From Aquabacterium sp. (GTDB lineage: Bacteria > Pseudomonadota > Gammaproteobacteria > Burkholderiales > Burkholderiaceae_C), in the NCBI RefSeq assembly GCF_016195855.1, contig NZ_JACPYU010000008.1:1-64000 (forward strand): a stretch of 64,000 nt of DNA. Reading direction: 5' to 3'. Every line of letters starts with the position of its first letter. The stretch's first letter is position 1. The notes beneath the pieces were generated by a model. That model was given only the letters and a program-made list of their open reading frames with translations. It did not search any database and had not been told where the DNA came from. Shown here in pieces: positions 1 through 8,741 of this stretch. Made by a program: the position numbers and the translations under genes.

Positions 1-38
1 ACAACGGCTGCCGCCCGCACAAGCGCCGCCGTATCTAA
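1..38 (+). CDS. rpsK: 30S ribosomal protein S11, C-terminal end (partial)
   Basis: The window opens inside the last codons of an open frame reading HNGCRPHKRRRI followed by TAA. This is the conserved basic C-terminus of ribosomal protein S11, which sits on the platform of the 30S subunit. The next gene downstream is rpsD, the usual order in the alpha operon (rpsM-rpsK-rpsD-rpoA-rplQ). Only 12 complete codons are visible. Confidence 0.93.
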   Translation, partial: NGCRPHKRRRI

Positions 39-57
39 TTTTCAACCAAGCCCACCG

Positions 58-77
58 CTACCCGCTGACGCGGGTAG
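58..77 (+). other. Hairpin between rpsK and rpsD
   Basis: An 8-bp perfect stem (CTACCCGC/GCGGGTAG) closes a TGAC tetraloop in the 83-base gap between rpsK and rpsD. No U-run follows, so it is not an intrinsic terminator. It may stabilise or process the operon mRNA, or affect rpsD translation; S4 autoregulates the alpha operon in some bacteria, but I see no pseudoknot here that would support that mechanism. Confidence 0.35.
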
Positions 78-121
78 CTCCCGTACAAATTGTGCGGAAG
101 ATGACATAAAAGGAAGCTCAA

Positions 122-745
122 GTGGCACGTTACCTCGGACCCAAGGCCAAACTGGCCCGCCGCGAAGGCACCGACCTGTTCCTCAAGAGCGCCCGCCGCC
201 CTATCAGCGACAAGGCCAAGTTCGACACCAAGCCCGGTCAACACGGCCGTACCTCCGGCTCGCGCACCTCTGACTTCGGTCTGCAACTGCGTGAAAAGCA
301 GAAGGTCAAGCGCATGTATGGCGTGCTGGAAAAGCAATTCCGCCGCTACTTCGCTGAAGCCGAGCGTCGCAAGGGCAACACCGGTTCGAACCTGCTGTTC
401 CTGCTGGAATCGCGCCTGGACAACGTCGTGTACCGCATGGGCTTTGCCTCGACCCGCGCCGAAGCTCGCCAGCTGGTGGGCCACAAGGGTGTGGTCGTGA
501 ACGGTCAAGTCGTGAACATCCCGTCCTTCCTGGTCAAGACCGGTGACGTGGTGGCTGTGCGCGAAAAGGCCAAGAAGCAAGTTCGCGTGCAAGAAGCATT
601 CAAGCTGGCCGATTCCATCGGTCTGCCCGGTTGGGTTACTGTTGATGGCGCCAAGCTGGAAGGCGTCTTCAAGAAGACCCCGGACCGCGATGAGTTCGGC
701 TCCGACATCAACGAATCGCTGATCGTCGAACTGTATTCTCGTTAA
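122..745 (+). CDS. rpsD: 30S ribosomal protein S4
   Basis: S4 is a primary 16S rRNA-binding protein that nucleates 30S body assembly. The 207-residue product starts [23 protein letters not shown] (first part shown by residues 1-20 of any S4) and carries the central S4 RNA-binding domain around residues 97-160, with [20 protein letters not shown] as its core. Length matches the family. The start is GTG, supported by an AAAGGAAG ribosome-binding site seven bases upstream. It follows rpsK and precedes rpoA in the conserved alpha operon. A long antisense frame covers the gene but is a shadow of its GC-rich codon use. Confidence 0.98.
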   Translation: MARYLGPKAKLARREGTDLFLKSARRPISDKAKFDTKPGQHGRTSGSRTSDFGLQLREKQKVKRMYGVLEKQFRRYFAEAERRKGNTGSNLLFLLESRLDNVVYRMGFASTRAEARQLVGHKGVVVNGQVVNIPSFLVKTGDVVAVREKAKKQVRVQEAFKLADSIGLPGWVTVDGAKLEGVFKKTPDRDEFGSDINESLIVELYSR

Positions 746-888
746 TGCACACAGTGGCTGCGCTTCACGGCTTGTTGAGTCGTGTCGCGTGGCCTTGTGC
801 ATTTGTATCTCAGGGCCGGAGCATGTGCTCCGGTTGGTCCAGCAGCCTTATCGGTGTAACGAGCCGAGGGTATTGACAGGAAGACCTC

Positions 889-1875
889 ATGCAAACCAAT
901 TTGCTGAAACCCAAAGCCATCCAGGTGGAACCGCTCGGCGGTCACCGCGCCAAGGTCACGCTCGAACCGTTCGAGCGCGGCTATGGTCACACCCTCGGCA
1001 ACGCGCTGCGTCGCGTGCTGCTGTCGTCGATGGTCGGTTTCGCGCCCACGGAAGTCACCATCGCTGGTGTGCTCCACGAGTACTCGGCCATTGATGGCGT
1101 GCAAGAGGACGTGGTTCACATCATGCTGAACCTCAAGGGCGTCGTGTTCCGTCTGCACAACCGTGACGAAGTCACCCTGGTTCTGCGCAAGGACGGCGAA
1201 GGCCCCGTGACCGCTGCCGACATCCAGACACCTCACGACGTTGAAATCGTGAACCCTGGCCATGTCATTGCCCATCTGTCGCAAGGCGGCAAGCTGGACA
1301 TGCAGATCAAGGTGGAAAAGGGTCGCGGTTATGTACCCGGCAACATCCGTCGTTATGGCGAAGAGTCGAGCAAGGCCATCGGCCGCATCGTGCTGGACGC
1401 TTCGTTCTCGCCGGTTCGCCGCGTGAGCTACACGGTCGAAAGCGCCCGTGTGGAACAGCGTACCGACCTGGACAAGCTGGTCATGGAAATCGAAACCAAC
1501 GGCGCGATTTCGCCTGAGGAAGCGATCCGTGCTTCGGCCAAGATCCTGGTGGAACAACTGGCTGTGTTCGCGCAGCTGGAAGGCTCCGAGATCGCCGCGT
1601 TCGACGCGCCTGCCAAGTCGGCTCAGAACTTCGATCCGATCTTGCTGCGTCCTGTGGACGAGCTGGAACTGACCGTGCGTTCGGCCAACTGCCTGAAGGC
1701 CGAAAACATTTACTACATCGGCGACCTGATCCAGCGTACCGAGACCGAGCTGCTCAAGACCCCCAACCTGGGTCGCAAGTCGCTCAACGAGATCAAGGAA
1801 GTCCTGGCTTCCCGTGGTCTGGCACTGGGTTCGCGCCTGGAAGCCTGGCCTCCTCAAGGCCTGGACAAGCGTTGA
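889..1875 (+). CDS. rpoA: DNA-directed RNA polymerase subunit alpha
   Basis: This is the alpha subunit of RNA polymerase, which dimerises to scaffold beta/beta-prime assembly and contacts UP elements and activators through its C-terminal domain. The 328-residue protein has the N-terminal assembly domain (about 1-230; [20 protein letters not shown] near residue 30) and the alpha-CTD (about 245-315; [20 protein letters not shown], then the [20 protein letters not shown] helices). Length is typical. The 143-base gap after rpsD contains a short dyad (816-833). In this window alpha-CTD is the likely contact for the putative class II activator sites in the catabolic island. Confidence 0.99.
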   Translation: MQTNLLKPKAIQVEPLGGHRAKVTLEPFERGYGHTLGNALRRVLLSSMVGFAPTEVTIAGVLHEYSAIDGVQEDVVHIMLNLKGVVFRLHNRDEVTLVLRKDGEGPVTAADIQTPHDVEIVNPGHVIAHLSQGGKLDMQIKVEKGRGYVPGNIRRYGEESSKAIGRIVLDASFSPVRRVSYTVESARVEQRTDLDKLVMEIETNGAISPEEAIRASAKILVEQLAVFAQLEGSEIAAFDAPAKSAQNFDPILLRPVDELELTVRSANCLKAENIYYIGDLIQRTETELLKTPNLGRKSLNEIKEVLASRGLALGSRLEAWPPQGLDKR

Positions 1876-1882
1876 TTTAGCC

Positions 1883-1957
1883 CACCCCCTACCGCCTTCG
1901 GCGGCCCCCTCAAAGGGGGCGCCACCTACAGACCGGCGGAGCCGGATCTGTGGTGGC
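1883..1957 (+). repeat. Tandem hairpin element between rpoA and rplQ
   Basis: The 208-base rpoA-rplQ gap holds adjacent stem-loops: CCGCC-TTC-GGCGG (1892-1904), then GCCCCC-TCAAA-GGGGGC (1904-1920), followed by an imperfect dyad (about 1929-1953, ACAGA..CCGGC / GCCGG..TCTGT). There is no U-run, so this is not an intrinsic terminator. Similar CG-rich tandem hairpins recur between genes in Burkholderiales genomes; I identify it as that kind of dispersed element from memory only. The rest of the gap shows no gene. Confidence 0.55.
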
Positions 1958-2083
1958 CGCTGGACAAGGTTGGGGACTTTGGCAGAGTTTTGTATTTTGA
2001 AGGTGGATGACCCGATAGGGCATCCGGTGCACCCGGCGGTACCTTGAAACGGCCGTCGGTTTTATAAGGAAAGGACTAGCACC

Positions 2084-2473
2084 ATGCGTCACGGAAATGG
2101 ACTCCGTAAACTGAACCGCACTTCGTCGCACCGTCTGGCGATGCTGCGCAACATGGCCAACTCGCTCATCGAGCACGAAGCCATCAAGACCACCGTGCCC
2201 AAGGCCAAGGAACTGCGTCGCGTTGTCGAGCCGCTGATCACCCTGGCCAAGGAACCCACGCTGGCCAACAAGCGTCTGGCTTTCGACCGTCTGCGTAACC
2301 GCGACAACGTGGTCAAGCTGTTCAACGTGCTGGGCCCCCGCTTCGCCAAGCGTCCTGGCGGCTACACCCGCATCCTGAAGATGGGCTTCCGCGTGGGCGA
2401 CAACGCTCCGATGGCCTACATGGAGCTGGTTGAGCGTACCGAAGAAGCTGCTGCCGAAGGCGCTGCTGAGTAA
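2084..2473 (+). CDS. rplQ: 50S ribosomal protein L17
   Basis: L17 is a large-subunit protein near the polypeptide exit tunnel. The 129-residue product begins [20 protein letters not shown], the family signature, and contains the conserved block [17 protein letters not shown]; the C-terminal tail is acidic and alanine-rich. An AAGGA ribosome-binding site lies about ten bases before the ATG. It is the last gene of the alpha operon; an intrinsic terminator follows at 2535. Unusually, it is separated from rpoA by 208 bases containing a hairpin repeat. Confidence 0.98.
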   Translation: MRHGNGLRKLNRTSSHRLAMLRNMANSLIEHEAIKTTVPKAKELRRVVEPLITLAKEPTLANKRLAFDRLRNRDNVVKLFNVLGPRFAKRPGGYTRILKMGFRVGDNAPMAYMELVERTEEAAAEGAAE

Positions 2474-2534
2474 ATCGGATCCTCGGTGTGCACAGCACGC
2501 CGATGGATTGATGGCAGCATCAACGCTGACAAGA

Positions 2535-2566
2535 GCCCGCAACGCGCAAGCGCTGCGGGTTTTTTA
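2535..2566 (+). terminator. Intrinsic terminator after rplQ
   Basis: CCCGCA (2536-2541) pairs with TGCGGG (2554-2559), with further GCG/CGC pairing inside, and six T residues follow. The position 60 bases after the rplQ stop fits termination of the alpha operon. Confidence 0.8.
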
Positions 2567-2625
2567 TTTTGGGCCCCATTTGGAATTGTTTTGGATGAGC
2601 TGTAGCCAAAGCGTCAAAATCGTGC

Positions 2626-2631
2626 CATAAT
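2626..2631 (+). promoter_or_regulatory. Probable -10 box of the first initiator tRNA gene
   Basis: CATAAT (5 of 6 to TATAAT) lies 12 bases before the tRNA 5' end, so transcription would start just upstream of the mature tRNA. No convincing -35 hexamer is seen at 16-18 bases. Confidence 0.4.
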
Positions 2632-2643
2632 AGCTGTCTCTGT

Positions 2644-2720
<77 letters not shown>

Positions 2721-2749
2721 AGTTTTCTAAGGCATCAGCCAAGTCGATC

Positions 2750-2778
2750 AAAGCCAATCAACTGCATTGGCTTTTTTT
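2750..2778 (+). terminator. Intrinsic terminator after the first tRNA
   Basis: AAAGCCAAT (2750-2758) pairs with ATTGGCTTT (2765-2773), and the T-run extends to 2778. It lies between the two initiator tRNA genes, suggesting the copies are transcribed at least partly as separate units. Confidence 0.75.
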
Positions 2779-2811
2779 GATCCAGGGCTGGTGCATCGCG
2801 CAGATTTCTGT

Positions 2812-2888
<77 letters not shown>

Positions 2889-2893
2889 TCTAT

Positions 2894-2925
2894 CAAAAGG
2901 CCCTCTATACGAGGGCCTTTTTTTG
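2894..2925. terminator. Bidirectional terminator between tRNA-fMet and the ccm operon
   Basis: AAAGGCCCTC (2896-2905) pairs perfectly with GAGGGCCTTT (2911-2920) over ten bases, with a TATAC loop. A T-run follows on the plus strand and A residues precede the stem, giving a shorter U-run on the minus strand. It ends the tRNA transcript and, read the other way, the ccm operon; the last ccmH codons lie within it. Confidence 0.85.
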
Positions 2926-3324
2926 TTCGTCGCCCACATCGCGCGCCCTCATGTACCGCATGGCAGCCACGCCGCCCGCGATCATGAACAAGAGCGGGCC
3001 AGCCCACAGCGCCCATGTGGTGCGGTTGACGGGGGGCTTGTAGAGCACATAGTCCCCATAGCGCTGCACCATGAACTGCCGCACCGTTTCAACGGATGCG
3101 CCACGTGACAGCTGCTGGCGGATCTCAGCCTTGAGTTGCACGGCCAGTGGTGCTTGAGAGTCGGCAATGGACTGGTTCTGACACACCAGGCAACGCAGTT
3201 CGGTGGCCAGGTGTTGCACCTGCTCGTCCAGGCGGGATGCCGTGTCGGCGGCGTGAGACGTCAGGCTCAGCGCCAGCAAACTCAGTGCGGCCAGTGTGTG
3301 CTTGAGCTTCAACAGGTCAGCCAT
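2905..3324 (-). CDS. ccmH: Cytochrome c-type biogenesis protein CcmH
   Basis: CcmH keeps apocytochrome CXXCH cysteines reduced for haem ligation in System I maturation. The 139-residue protein has an N-terminal signal/anchor (about 8-25, ending SHA), the redox motif LRCLVC (Cys45, Cys48) followed by [13 protein letters not shown], the conserved [11 protein letters not shown], and a C-terminal membrane segment (about 107-125). It matches the short CcmH form without a fused CcmI TPR domain; a separate CcmI-like gene lies at 10600-11319. The start overlaps the end of ccmG by 8 bases, and the gene ends inside the bidirectional terminator. Confidence 0.96.
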   Translation of the reverse strand: MADLLKLKHTLAALSLLALSLTSHAADTASRLDEQVQHLATELRCLVCQNQSIADSQAPLAVQLKAEIRQQLSRGASVETVRQFMVQRYGDYVLYKPPVNRTTWALWAGPLLFMIAGGVAAMRYMRARDVGDEQKKALV

Positions 3325-3850
3325 GCGCCAGCTCCTTGATCAGCGGCAGGATGGTTTGCTGCCAGGCCTCTGGTGTCAGGGGACCGGCGTGCCGCATGCG
3401 GATGCGGCCTTGCTTGTCGACGACGAAGGTCTCAGGGACGCCATAGACGCCCAGTTCCATGCCGATCCGGCCGTCCGGATCTTGAGGTGTCGAGGTATAG
3501 GGGTTGCCTTGAGCATCCAGCCATGAAGCGCCTTGTTGCGCTTCATCCTCATAGCTGAGGCCGACGATGGCGATGCCGTGCCGCTGTTGGATGTCCAGCA
3601 AGAGTGGGTGCTCTTCGCGGCAGGAGGCACACCAGGACGCCCAGACATTGAGCAGCCAGACTTGCCCTTGCATGGTCTGGGGGGTGAACACAGCCTTGGT
3701 GCGATCAAGCTGTGGCGCGGTGAATGAAGGGGCTGGGTGATTGAGCAGGGCCGACGGCAGTGGCGGGGGCGCCTTGCCCAGTTGCGTGCCCAGCAGCCCC
3801 GCCAGCGTGACAAAGCAGGCCAGAGGGAGAACATGGCGGTTCATCATCAT
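3317..3850 (-). CDS. ccmG: Thiol:disulfide interchange protein CcmG/DsbE
   Basis: This is a membrane-anchored periplasmic thioredoxin that delivers reducing power to CcmH and apocytochrome c. With the start at the ATGA overlap with ccmF (3850), the product is 177 residues: an N-terminal anchor (about 7-24), then a thioredoxin fold with NVWASWCASC (Cys74, Cys77) and the cis-Pro loop GVYGVPETF. The family usually has WCxPC or WCxTC, so the active-site CASC is a mild variant. Three consecutive ATG codons precede NRH, so the exact start is uncertain by two residues; a longer upstream frame inside ccmF is not needed. Confidence 0.94.
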   Translation of the reverse strand: MMMNRHVLPLACFVTLAGLLGTQLGKAPPPLPSALLNHPAPSFTAPQLDRTKAVFTPQTMQGQVWLLNVWASWCASCREEHPLLLDIQQRHGIAIVGLSYEDEAQQGASWLDAQGNPYTSTPQDPDGRIGMELGVYGVPETFVVDKQGRIRMRHAGPLTPEAWQQTILPLIKELAHG

Positions 3851-5859
3851 GCGGCGGCCGTGGAAGAGGTGATGGATGCCCCCTGAGCGTCTTGCAGGCT
3901 GGCTTGTGCTCGGCTGGAGGCTGGCTTTGCTGCTCGTCGGTCGGTGGCGGCCAGTGCGCCACCGCAGGCCATGGCCAGGCAGGAAAGCCAGATCCAGCTC
4001 ATGAAGGGCTTGACCTGCAGCCTCATCGCCCACTGCCCATCGGGGCCTGGTTCGCCGAGCGAGACATACAGGTCCCTGAGCAGACTGCGGTCGATGGCCG
4101 CTTCGGTCATGGGCATGTTGCGCACGGTGTAGAGGCGCCGCTGTGGAAACAGCAGGGCTTCGACCTGGCCATGGCGGCTGACTTCGACGCGGGCTTGCGC
4201 CGCGCGGTAGTTGGGTCCGGCCACGGGTTCAACTTGCGTGAGCTGGAATTGGTAGGCGCCCAGCTGGACGTTGTTGCCGACTTTCAGGACCTGGTCTTGT
4301 GAATGCTCCAGCCCTTTGAGCAAGGTGACGCTCATCACGAACAAGGCCATGCCTGTATGGGCGAGGACCATGCCCCAGAAGGCCCTGGGCGTAGCGCGCA
4401 TGGTCCAGCGTTTGGGCGACGAGGGCGGTGCGGTGGTGCCCAGGACCTGCCGAGCGACCAACTGCGCGGTGCACACCAGCATCCATATGCCGGTCAACAG
4501 GCCCAGGGTCATCAAGGGACTGGACTGCGTGGCCAGCGCGGCGCCCAGTGTCAGCAAGAAGCTGATCGCGGCCGCTTGCGCTCCGCGGCGCTTGACGGAT
4601 GGCTTGTCGGCCTGCTTCCACACCAACATGGGCCCCAGCCCCAACAACACCAGCAAAGGCAGCATCAAAGGCACGAAGACGGCTTCGAAGTAGGGCGGGC
4701 CGACAGAGATGCGCCCCATGTCGAGCGCCTCCACGGCCAATGGGTAGAGGGTGCCCAGCAAGACGGAGCCCGCTGCGACCAGCAGGAAGAGGTTGTTGAT
4801 CAGCAAGGCGGCTTCCCGGGAGAACCATGAGAAGCCCTGGCGCTCGCGCCATGCGGGGGCTCGCCAGGCGTAAAGGCTCAGGGAGCCCCCCACGACGATG
4901 ACCAGCAGCGCGAGGATGAACTGGCCTCGCGCCGGGTCCGAGGCAAAGGCATGCACTGAGGTGACCACGCCGGAGCGGACCAGGAAGGTGCCCAGCAAGG
5001 ACAGCGAGAACGCCACGATGGACAGCAGCACGGACCAGCTTTTGAAGACTTCGCGTTGTGCCGTGGCCGTGAGTGAGTGGATGAGGGCCGTGCCAACCAG
5101 CCAGGGCATGAACGATGCGTTCTCGACGGCATCCCAGAACCACCATCCGCCCCAGCCCAGTTCGTAGTACGCCCAGAAGCTGCCCAGGAGGATGCCCCCC
5201 GTCAGAAAGGCCCACGCAGCCAGCGCCCAGGGACGCGCCCAGGCTGCCCAGCTTCTGTCTGGTTCTGGCCCCAGGAGGGCCGCGATGGCCAGGGCGAAGG
5301 TGATGGCGAAGCCGACATAGCCCATGTACAGCATGGGCGGGTGGAAGATCATGCCCGCGTCTTGCAGCAGGGGGTTGAGATCGGCGCCATCTGATACCGG
5401 CTCGGCCAGCAGTTGAAAGGGATCGGAGGTGAACAGGATGAAGCTCACGAAGCCGAAGCTGATCAGGCCCAGGACGGCCAGCACGCGCGCCAGGGTGTCA
5501 GCGGGCCAGTGCGGGCTGCGCCATACCAGGAGGCTGGTCCACAACTGGAGGATGAACACCCACAAGAGCAGCGAGCCCTCATGGCCGCCCCAGGCTGCCG
5601 CCAGGCGGTAGTACAGGGGCAAGGTCGAGTTCGAGTGCGCGGCCACATAGGCGACGCTGAAGTCATTGACACCCAGGCTCCACAGCAGGCACGCGAAAGA
5701 CGTGAAGATCAACAGGGACTGAACCAGCGCCAGGGGCCTGGCGAGCTTCATGCCGCTTGGTACGCTGCGCTGTGCCGCCCACAGGGGCAGGAGGCCCAAT
5801 GCCAGCGACACGCTCCAGGCCAGGAGCAAGGCATGGTGGCCCAGGTTGGCAGGGGTCAT
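3847..5859 (-). CDS. ccmF: Cytochrome c haem lyase subunit CcmF
   Basis: CcmF is the large multispanning component of the System I cytochrome c synthetase; it receives haem from holo-CcmE and ligates it to apocytochrome with CcmH. The 670-residue protein shows many hydrophobic segments and the tryptophan-rich WWD motif (WGGWWFWDAVENASFMPWL), where most family members have DPVEN. Length is normal. It overlaps ccmE upstream and ccmG downstream by four bases (ATGA), as expected for a translationally coupled operon. Confidence 0.97.
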   Translation of the reverse strand: MTPANLGHHALLLAWSVSLALGLLPLWAAQRSVPSGMKLARPLALVQSLLIFTSFACLLWSLGVNDFSVAYVAAHSNSTLPLYYRLAAAWGGHEGSLLLWVFILQLWTSLLVWRSPHWPADTLARVLAVLGLISFGFVSFILFTSDPFQLLAEPVSDGADLNPLLQDAGMIFHPPMLYMGYVGFAITFALAIAALLGPEPDRSWAAWARPWALAAWAFLTGGILLGSFWAYYELGWGGWWFWDAVENASFMPWLVGTALIHSLTATAQREVFKSWSVLLSIVAFSLSLLGTFLVRSGVVTSVHAFASDPARGQFILALLVIVVGGSLSLYAWRAPAWRERQGFSWFSREAALLINNLFLLVAAGSVLLGTLYPLAVEALDMGRISVGPPYFEAVFVPLMLPLLVLLGLGPMLVWKQADKPSVKRRGAQAAAISFLLTLGAALATQSSPLMTLGLLTGIWMLVCTAQLVARQVLGTTAPPSSPKRWTMRATPRAFWGMVLAHTGMALFVMSVTLLKGLEHSQDQVLKVGNNVQLGAYQFQLTQVEPVAGPNYRAAQARVEVSRHGQVEALLFPQRRLYTVRNMPMTEAAIDRSLLRDLYVSLGEPGPDGQWAMRLQVKPFMSWIWLSCLAMACGGALAATDRRAAKPASSRAQASLQDAQGASITSSTAAA

Positions 5860-6326
5860 GGCAGAAAGTCCTTTGCGTGTGGGTCAATGGGGGCGGTGCC
5901 ATGCTGGCCTTGCCGAGCAAGCGCCTTGCCGACCTGGGGGGGCATGTAGTTCTCGTCGTGTTTGGCCAGGACCTCGTCAGCCAGAAAGAGGCCGCTTGGG
6001 CCCATGTGGCCTTGTGCCACGACGCCCTTGCCTTCTTTGAACAGGTCAGGCAGCAAGCCCTTGTAGTGGACCGTCACGCGGTGCAGCTGGTCCGTCACCA
6101 CGAAGGTGGCGACCAGACCGTTTTCCATGCGCGCCAGGCTGCTGGGCTCCACCAGGCCACCCAGGCGAAATGAGCGGCCCTTTGGCGCCTCACCCGCCTG
6201 TATCTGGCTGGGTGTGAGGAAGAACACCAGGTTCTTCTGGAACGCTGACAGCACCAACCAGGCACTCAGGGCCAGGCCACTCAAGCTGAGGGCAACCAGC
6301 AGCAGGCGTTGCCGGCGCGGGCTCAC
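5856..6326 (-). CDS. ccmE: Cytochrome c maturation haem chaperone CcmE
   Basis: CcmE is the periplasmic haem chaperone that covalently binds haem b before passing it to CcmF. The chosen GTG at 6326 overlaps the ccmD stop (GTGA) and gives a normal 156-residue product beginning with basic residues and one membrane anchor (about 8-28). The OB-fold contains FRLGGLVEPSSLAR and ends with AKHDENYMPP, where His123 is the haem-attachment histidine. A longer in-frame ATG start would add 42 residues lying inside ccmD and is rejected. Confidence 0.95.
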   Translation of the reverse strand: MSPRRQRLLLVALSLSGLALSAWLVLSAFQKNLVFFLTPSQIQAGEAPKGRSFRLGGLVEPSSLARMENGLVATFVVTDQLHRVTVHYKGLLPDLFKEGKGVVAQGHMGPSGLFLADEVLAKHDENYMPPQVGKALARQGQHGTAPIDPHAKDFLP

Positions 6327-6544
6327 AGGGCGGCCCTCCCGGGATGGCGCGACGCAGCGTCGCGAGCGCGTTGCAAGGCAAGGCGTCGACCCTGGCGCAG
6401 GGCCCATGCCTCCCAGGTCAAAGCCACCCACGAGACCAGCACCGAGCCCCACACGTACAAGGCATAACCGCCCATGTCGAAGAAGGCTTGCCAGGTCGGC
6501 CAGTTCGTGGACCAGTTCAAGTGAAGGCTCATGGGTAGGTTCAT
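6323..6544 (-). CDS. ccmD: Haem exporter protein CcmD
   Basis: CcmD is a small single-pass membrane protein that stabilises the CcmC-CcmE haem-loading complex and is needed to release holo-CcmE. The 73-residue product has FFDMGGYALYVWGSVLVSW (about residues 21-39), the characteristic MGGYA motif running into one transmembrane helix, followed by a basic cytoplasmic tail. It starts at an ATGA overlap with the ccmC stop and ends at a GTGA overlap with ccmE. It is easily missed because a longer spurious frame covers it. Confidence 0.94.
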   Translation of the reverse strand: MNLPMSLHLNWSTNWPTWQAFFDMGGYALYVWGSVLVSWVALTWEAWALRQGRRLALQRARDAASRHPGRAAL

Positions 6545-7347
6545 GTGCGGACCTCCGGCAGTTGCTGCAGCCATTGGGCGCCGGCCTCGCGCTCCAGCAC
6601 GATGCGTCGCAGCCTGGTGAGGGCGGTGGCCGCTGCGTGGCTCCACAAACCCAGGGTGCAAAGGAGCAAGCCCAGGAGCATGGGTGTGGCCATGGTGGGC
6701 GCGGCCTTGAAGCTGATCGAGGCGCCTTGGTGCAGGGTGTTCCACCATGTCACCGAGAAATAGATGATGGGCACGTTGATCACCCCGACCAGGGCCAGCA
6801 TGGCACCGGCCTTGTCGCCGCGTCTTGGGTCGTCTGTGGCGGCTTGCAGCGCCATGAAACCGATGTAGAGGAAGAGCAGGATCAACTCGGATGTCAGCCG
6901 CGCATCCCAGACCCACCAGGCGCCCCAGGTGGGCCGGCCCCACAGGGCCCCGGTCCACAAGGCCAGGGCGGTGTAGAGCGCCCCGGTGGGGGCGAGTGCG
7001 CGGGCCATCATGGACGACAGGCGTGTGTTCAAGACCCATCCGATGATGGCCCAGCCCGCCATCACGACATAGATCACCATGGACAGCCAGGCGGCGGGCA
7101 CATGGATGAAGATGATGCGGTAGGCCTCGCCTTGCTGGTGATCGGTCGGGGCCAGCACCAAGCCGACATACAAGCCCAGCACGCCAAACAACAGCGCGCT
7201 CAACTGAAAGAGGCGGGCGAGCTTGCCTGCCAGCGCATAAGCGCGACTTGGCGCAGCGTAAGCCCGCCAGCCACGGGCATGGGCCGGGTGATCGGTGCGG
7301 TCGCGATGCAGGCTTGCCGGCTTGGTTTGGGGGGCGGTCAGGTCCAT
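6541..7347 (-). CDS. ccmC: Haem exporter protein CcmC
   Basis: CcmC is the integral membrane haem-handling protein that loads haem onto CcmE. It has six hydrophobic segments and the WWD motif PTWGAWWVWDARLTSELI. I place the start at the ATG at 7347 because AAGGAG lies ten bases upstream; this gives 268 residues. A TTG at 7368, overlapping the ccmB stop as TTGA, would add seven residues and cannot be excluded. The N-terminal 40 residues are hydrophilic and somewhat longer than in many homologues. Confidence 0.95.
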   Translation of the reverse strand: MDLTAPQTKPASLHRDRTDHPAHARGWRAYAAPSRAYALAGKLARLFQLSALLFGVLGLYVGLVLAPTDHQQGEAYRIIFIHVPAAWLSMVIYVVMAGWAIIGWVLNTRLSSMMARALAPTGALYTALALWTGALWGRPTWGAWWVWDARLTSELILLFLYIGFMALQAATDDPRRGDKAGAMLALVGVINVPIIYFSVTWWNTLHQGASISFKAAPTMATPMLLGLLLCTLGLWSHAAATALTRLRRIVLEREAGAQWLQQLPEVRT

Positions 7348-7364
7348 GGCGGCGTGGCTCCTTG

Positions 7365-8030
7365 TCAATCCAGGCTGAGCTTCAATGCGGCCGAGGTGGC
7401 CCAGGGGGACAGGGTCAGGCAGGCGGCCACCAGGCTGGCCAGCAACTGAAGATGGGGGGTGGCGTCGAAGGCGTTGGCTGCGTTGGTGGCTGCGGCGCCA
7501 AAGATCAGGGCAGGCAGGTACAGCGGCAGCACCAGCGCCGCGATCAGCAGGCCACCACCGCGCAAGCCCAGCGTGAGCGCCGCGCCGATGGCACCGAGCA
7601 GGCTGAAGGCCCAGGTCCCCAGGACCAGGCTCAGCGTGATGCGCGGCAGGGCCTCAGGTGCCAGCCCGAACTGGATCGAGATGATGGGTGCGAGCAGCAC
7701 CAGCGGCAAACCCGCCACCAGCCAATGCGAGAGCACCTTGGCGGCGATCAGCAGGCTGGGCGGGCAGGGCGACAGCAGCAGTTGCTCCAGTGTGCCGTCC
7801 ATGAAGTCGGCGACAAACAGGCGGTTCATGGACAGCATGGCCGACAGCAGTGCGCCGACCCACAAGATGGCCGGGGCCATGCGGCGCAGCAGCTCTTTGT
7901 CGGCGCCGACGGCCAGGGGGAACAGCGCGCCCACCATGGCGAAGAAGAACAAGGTGGTGAGAACCTCGACGGGCCGTCTGGCAGCGAGCTTGAGGTCGCG
8001 CTTCACGAGTGCGATCAGGATGGTGATCAT
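7365..8030 (-). CDS. ccmB: Haem exporter protein CcmB
   Basis: CcmB is the membrane subunit that, with the ATPase CcmA, forms an ABC-type complex releasing holo-CcmE from CcmCD. The 221-residue product has six predicted hydrophobic segments and family blocks KRDLKLAARRP at the N-terminus and MDGTLEQLLLSPCP around residue 80. Length is typical. It overlaps ccmA by four bases. Confidence 0.96.
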   Translation of the reverse strand: MITILIALVKRDLKLAARRPVEVLTTLFFFAMVGALFPLAVGADKELLRRMAPAILWVGALLSAMLSMNRLFVADFMDGTLEQLLLSPCPPSLLIAAKVLSHWLVAGLPLVLLAPIISIQFGLAPEALPRITLSLVLGTWAFSLLGAIGAALTLGLRGGGLLIAALVLPLYLPALIFGAAATNAANAFDATPHLQLLASLVAACLTLSPWATSAALKLSLD

Positions 8031-8722
8031 GCGGCGATCCCCATGGGGCGAACGACCCAGGCGGGGCTCGCCAGCGCATTGGTGACGGTGGCTGGGCAGG
8101 TGCGTGCCAGGCAGACCTCATGGTGAAGCAGACCATCCAGCGGCATGTCCTGGTGCGTGGTGTAGACCAGCACCGCGCCTTCAAACAGGTGCTGTCGCAA
8201 CAGGGACGTGAGTTGGGCAAGGGCTGGTTGGTCCAGCGCGTTGAAGGGTTCATCCAGGATGAGCAGCCTGGGTTGTGGTGTCAGGGCCAGACGGGCCAGG
8301 CTCACCCGCCGCCGCTGGCCTTGCGAGAGATGGCCGACCATGGTGTGTTTGAACTCACCCAGGCCCAAAGCGGTCAGGGCCTGTCTGGCCTGTTCGCTGC
8401 TGCAGGGGCGGCCAGACAGCAAGGTGGCCATGCGCAGGTTCTCGATGGCGGTGAGATCGTCTTTCAGCGCGCTGTGGTGGCCGAAGTAGAAAACGGCCCG
8501 GTGCAGCAGATCGGGCTGGCGATGGATGGCGCGGCCTTGCCACCTGACGTGGCCACTTGTGGGTTCGGTCAGCCCGCACAGGATGCGCAGCAAGGAGCTT
8601 TTGCCGGCGCCATTGGGGCCACTGACTTTCAGGGCCTCACCGGGCCTGACCATCAGGTCCAGCATGTCGAACAAGACGGTGCCTGCACGGGCACAGCTGA
8701 GCTGCTGTGTCTGGAGCGTCAT
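8027..8722 (-). CDS. ccmA: Haem exporter ATP-binding protein CcmA
   Basis: CcmA is the cytoplasmic ABC ATPase of the Ccm system. The 231-residue protein has Walker A GPNGAGKSS (35-43), the ABC signature LSQGQRRRVSLARL, and Walker B LLILDEPFNALD. It follows the GFA-family gene after only 19 bases, so transcription probably begins further upstream at the CcmI-like gene. The operon's product is needed for any c-type cytochrome, including the two diheme Rox-like proteins in this window. Confidence 0.96.
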   Translation of the reverse strand: MTLQTQQLSCARAGTVLFDMLDLMVRPGEALKVSGPNGAGKSSLLRILCGLTEPTSGHVRWQGRAIHRQPDLLHRAVFYFGHHSALKDDLTAIENLRMATLLSGRPCSSEQARQALTALGLGEFKHTMVGHLSQGQRRRVSLARLALTPQPRLLILDEPFNALDQPALAQLTSLLRQHLFEGAVLVYTTHQDMPLDGLLHHEVCLARTCPATVTNALASPAWVVRPMGIAA

Positions 8723-8741
8723 CGCTGTGCCTTTCCTGTGT

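Noticed and set aside
742-1857. Long minus-strand open frame opposite rpoA
   Set aside because: It mirrors rpoA's GC-rich codons and has no recognisable domain or ribosome-binding site. The plus-strand gene is certain.
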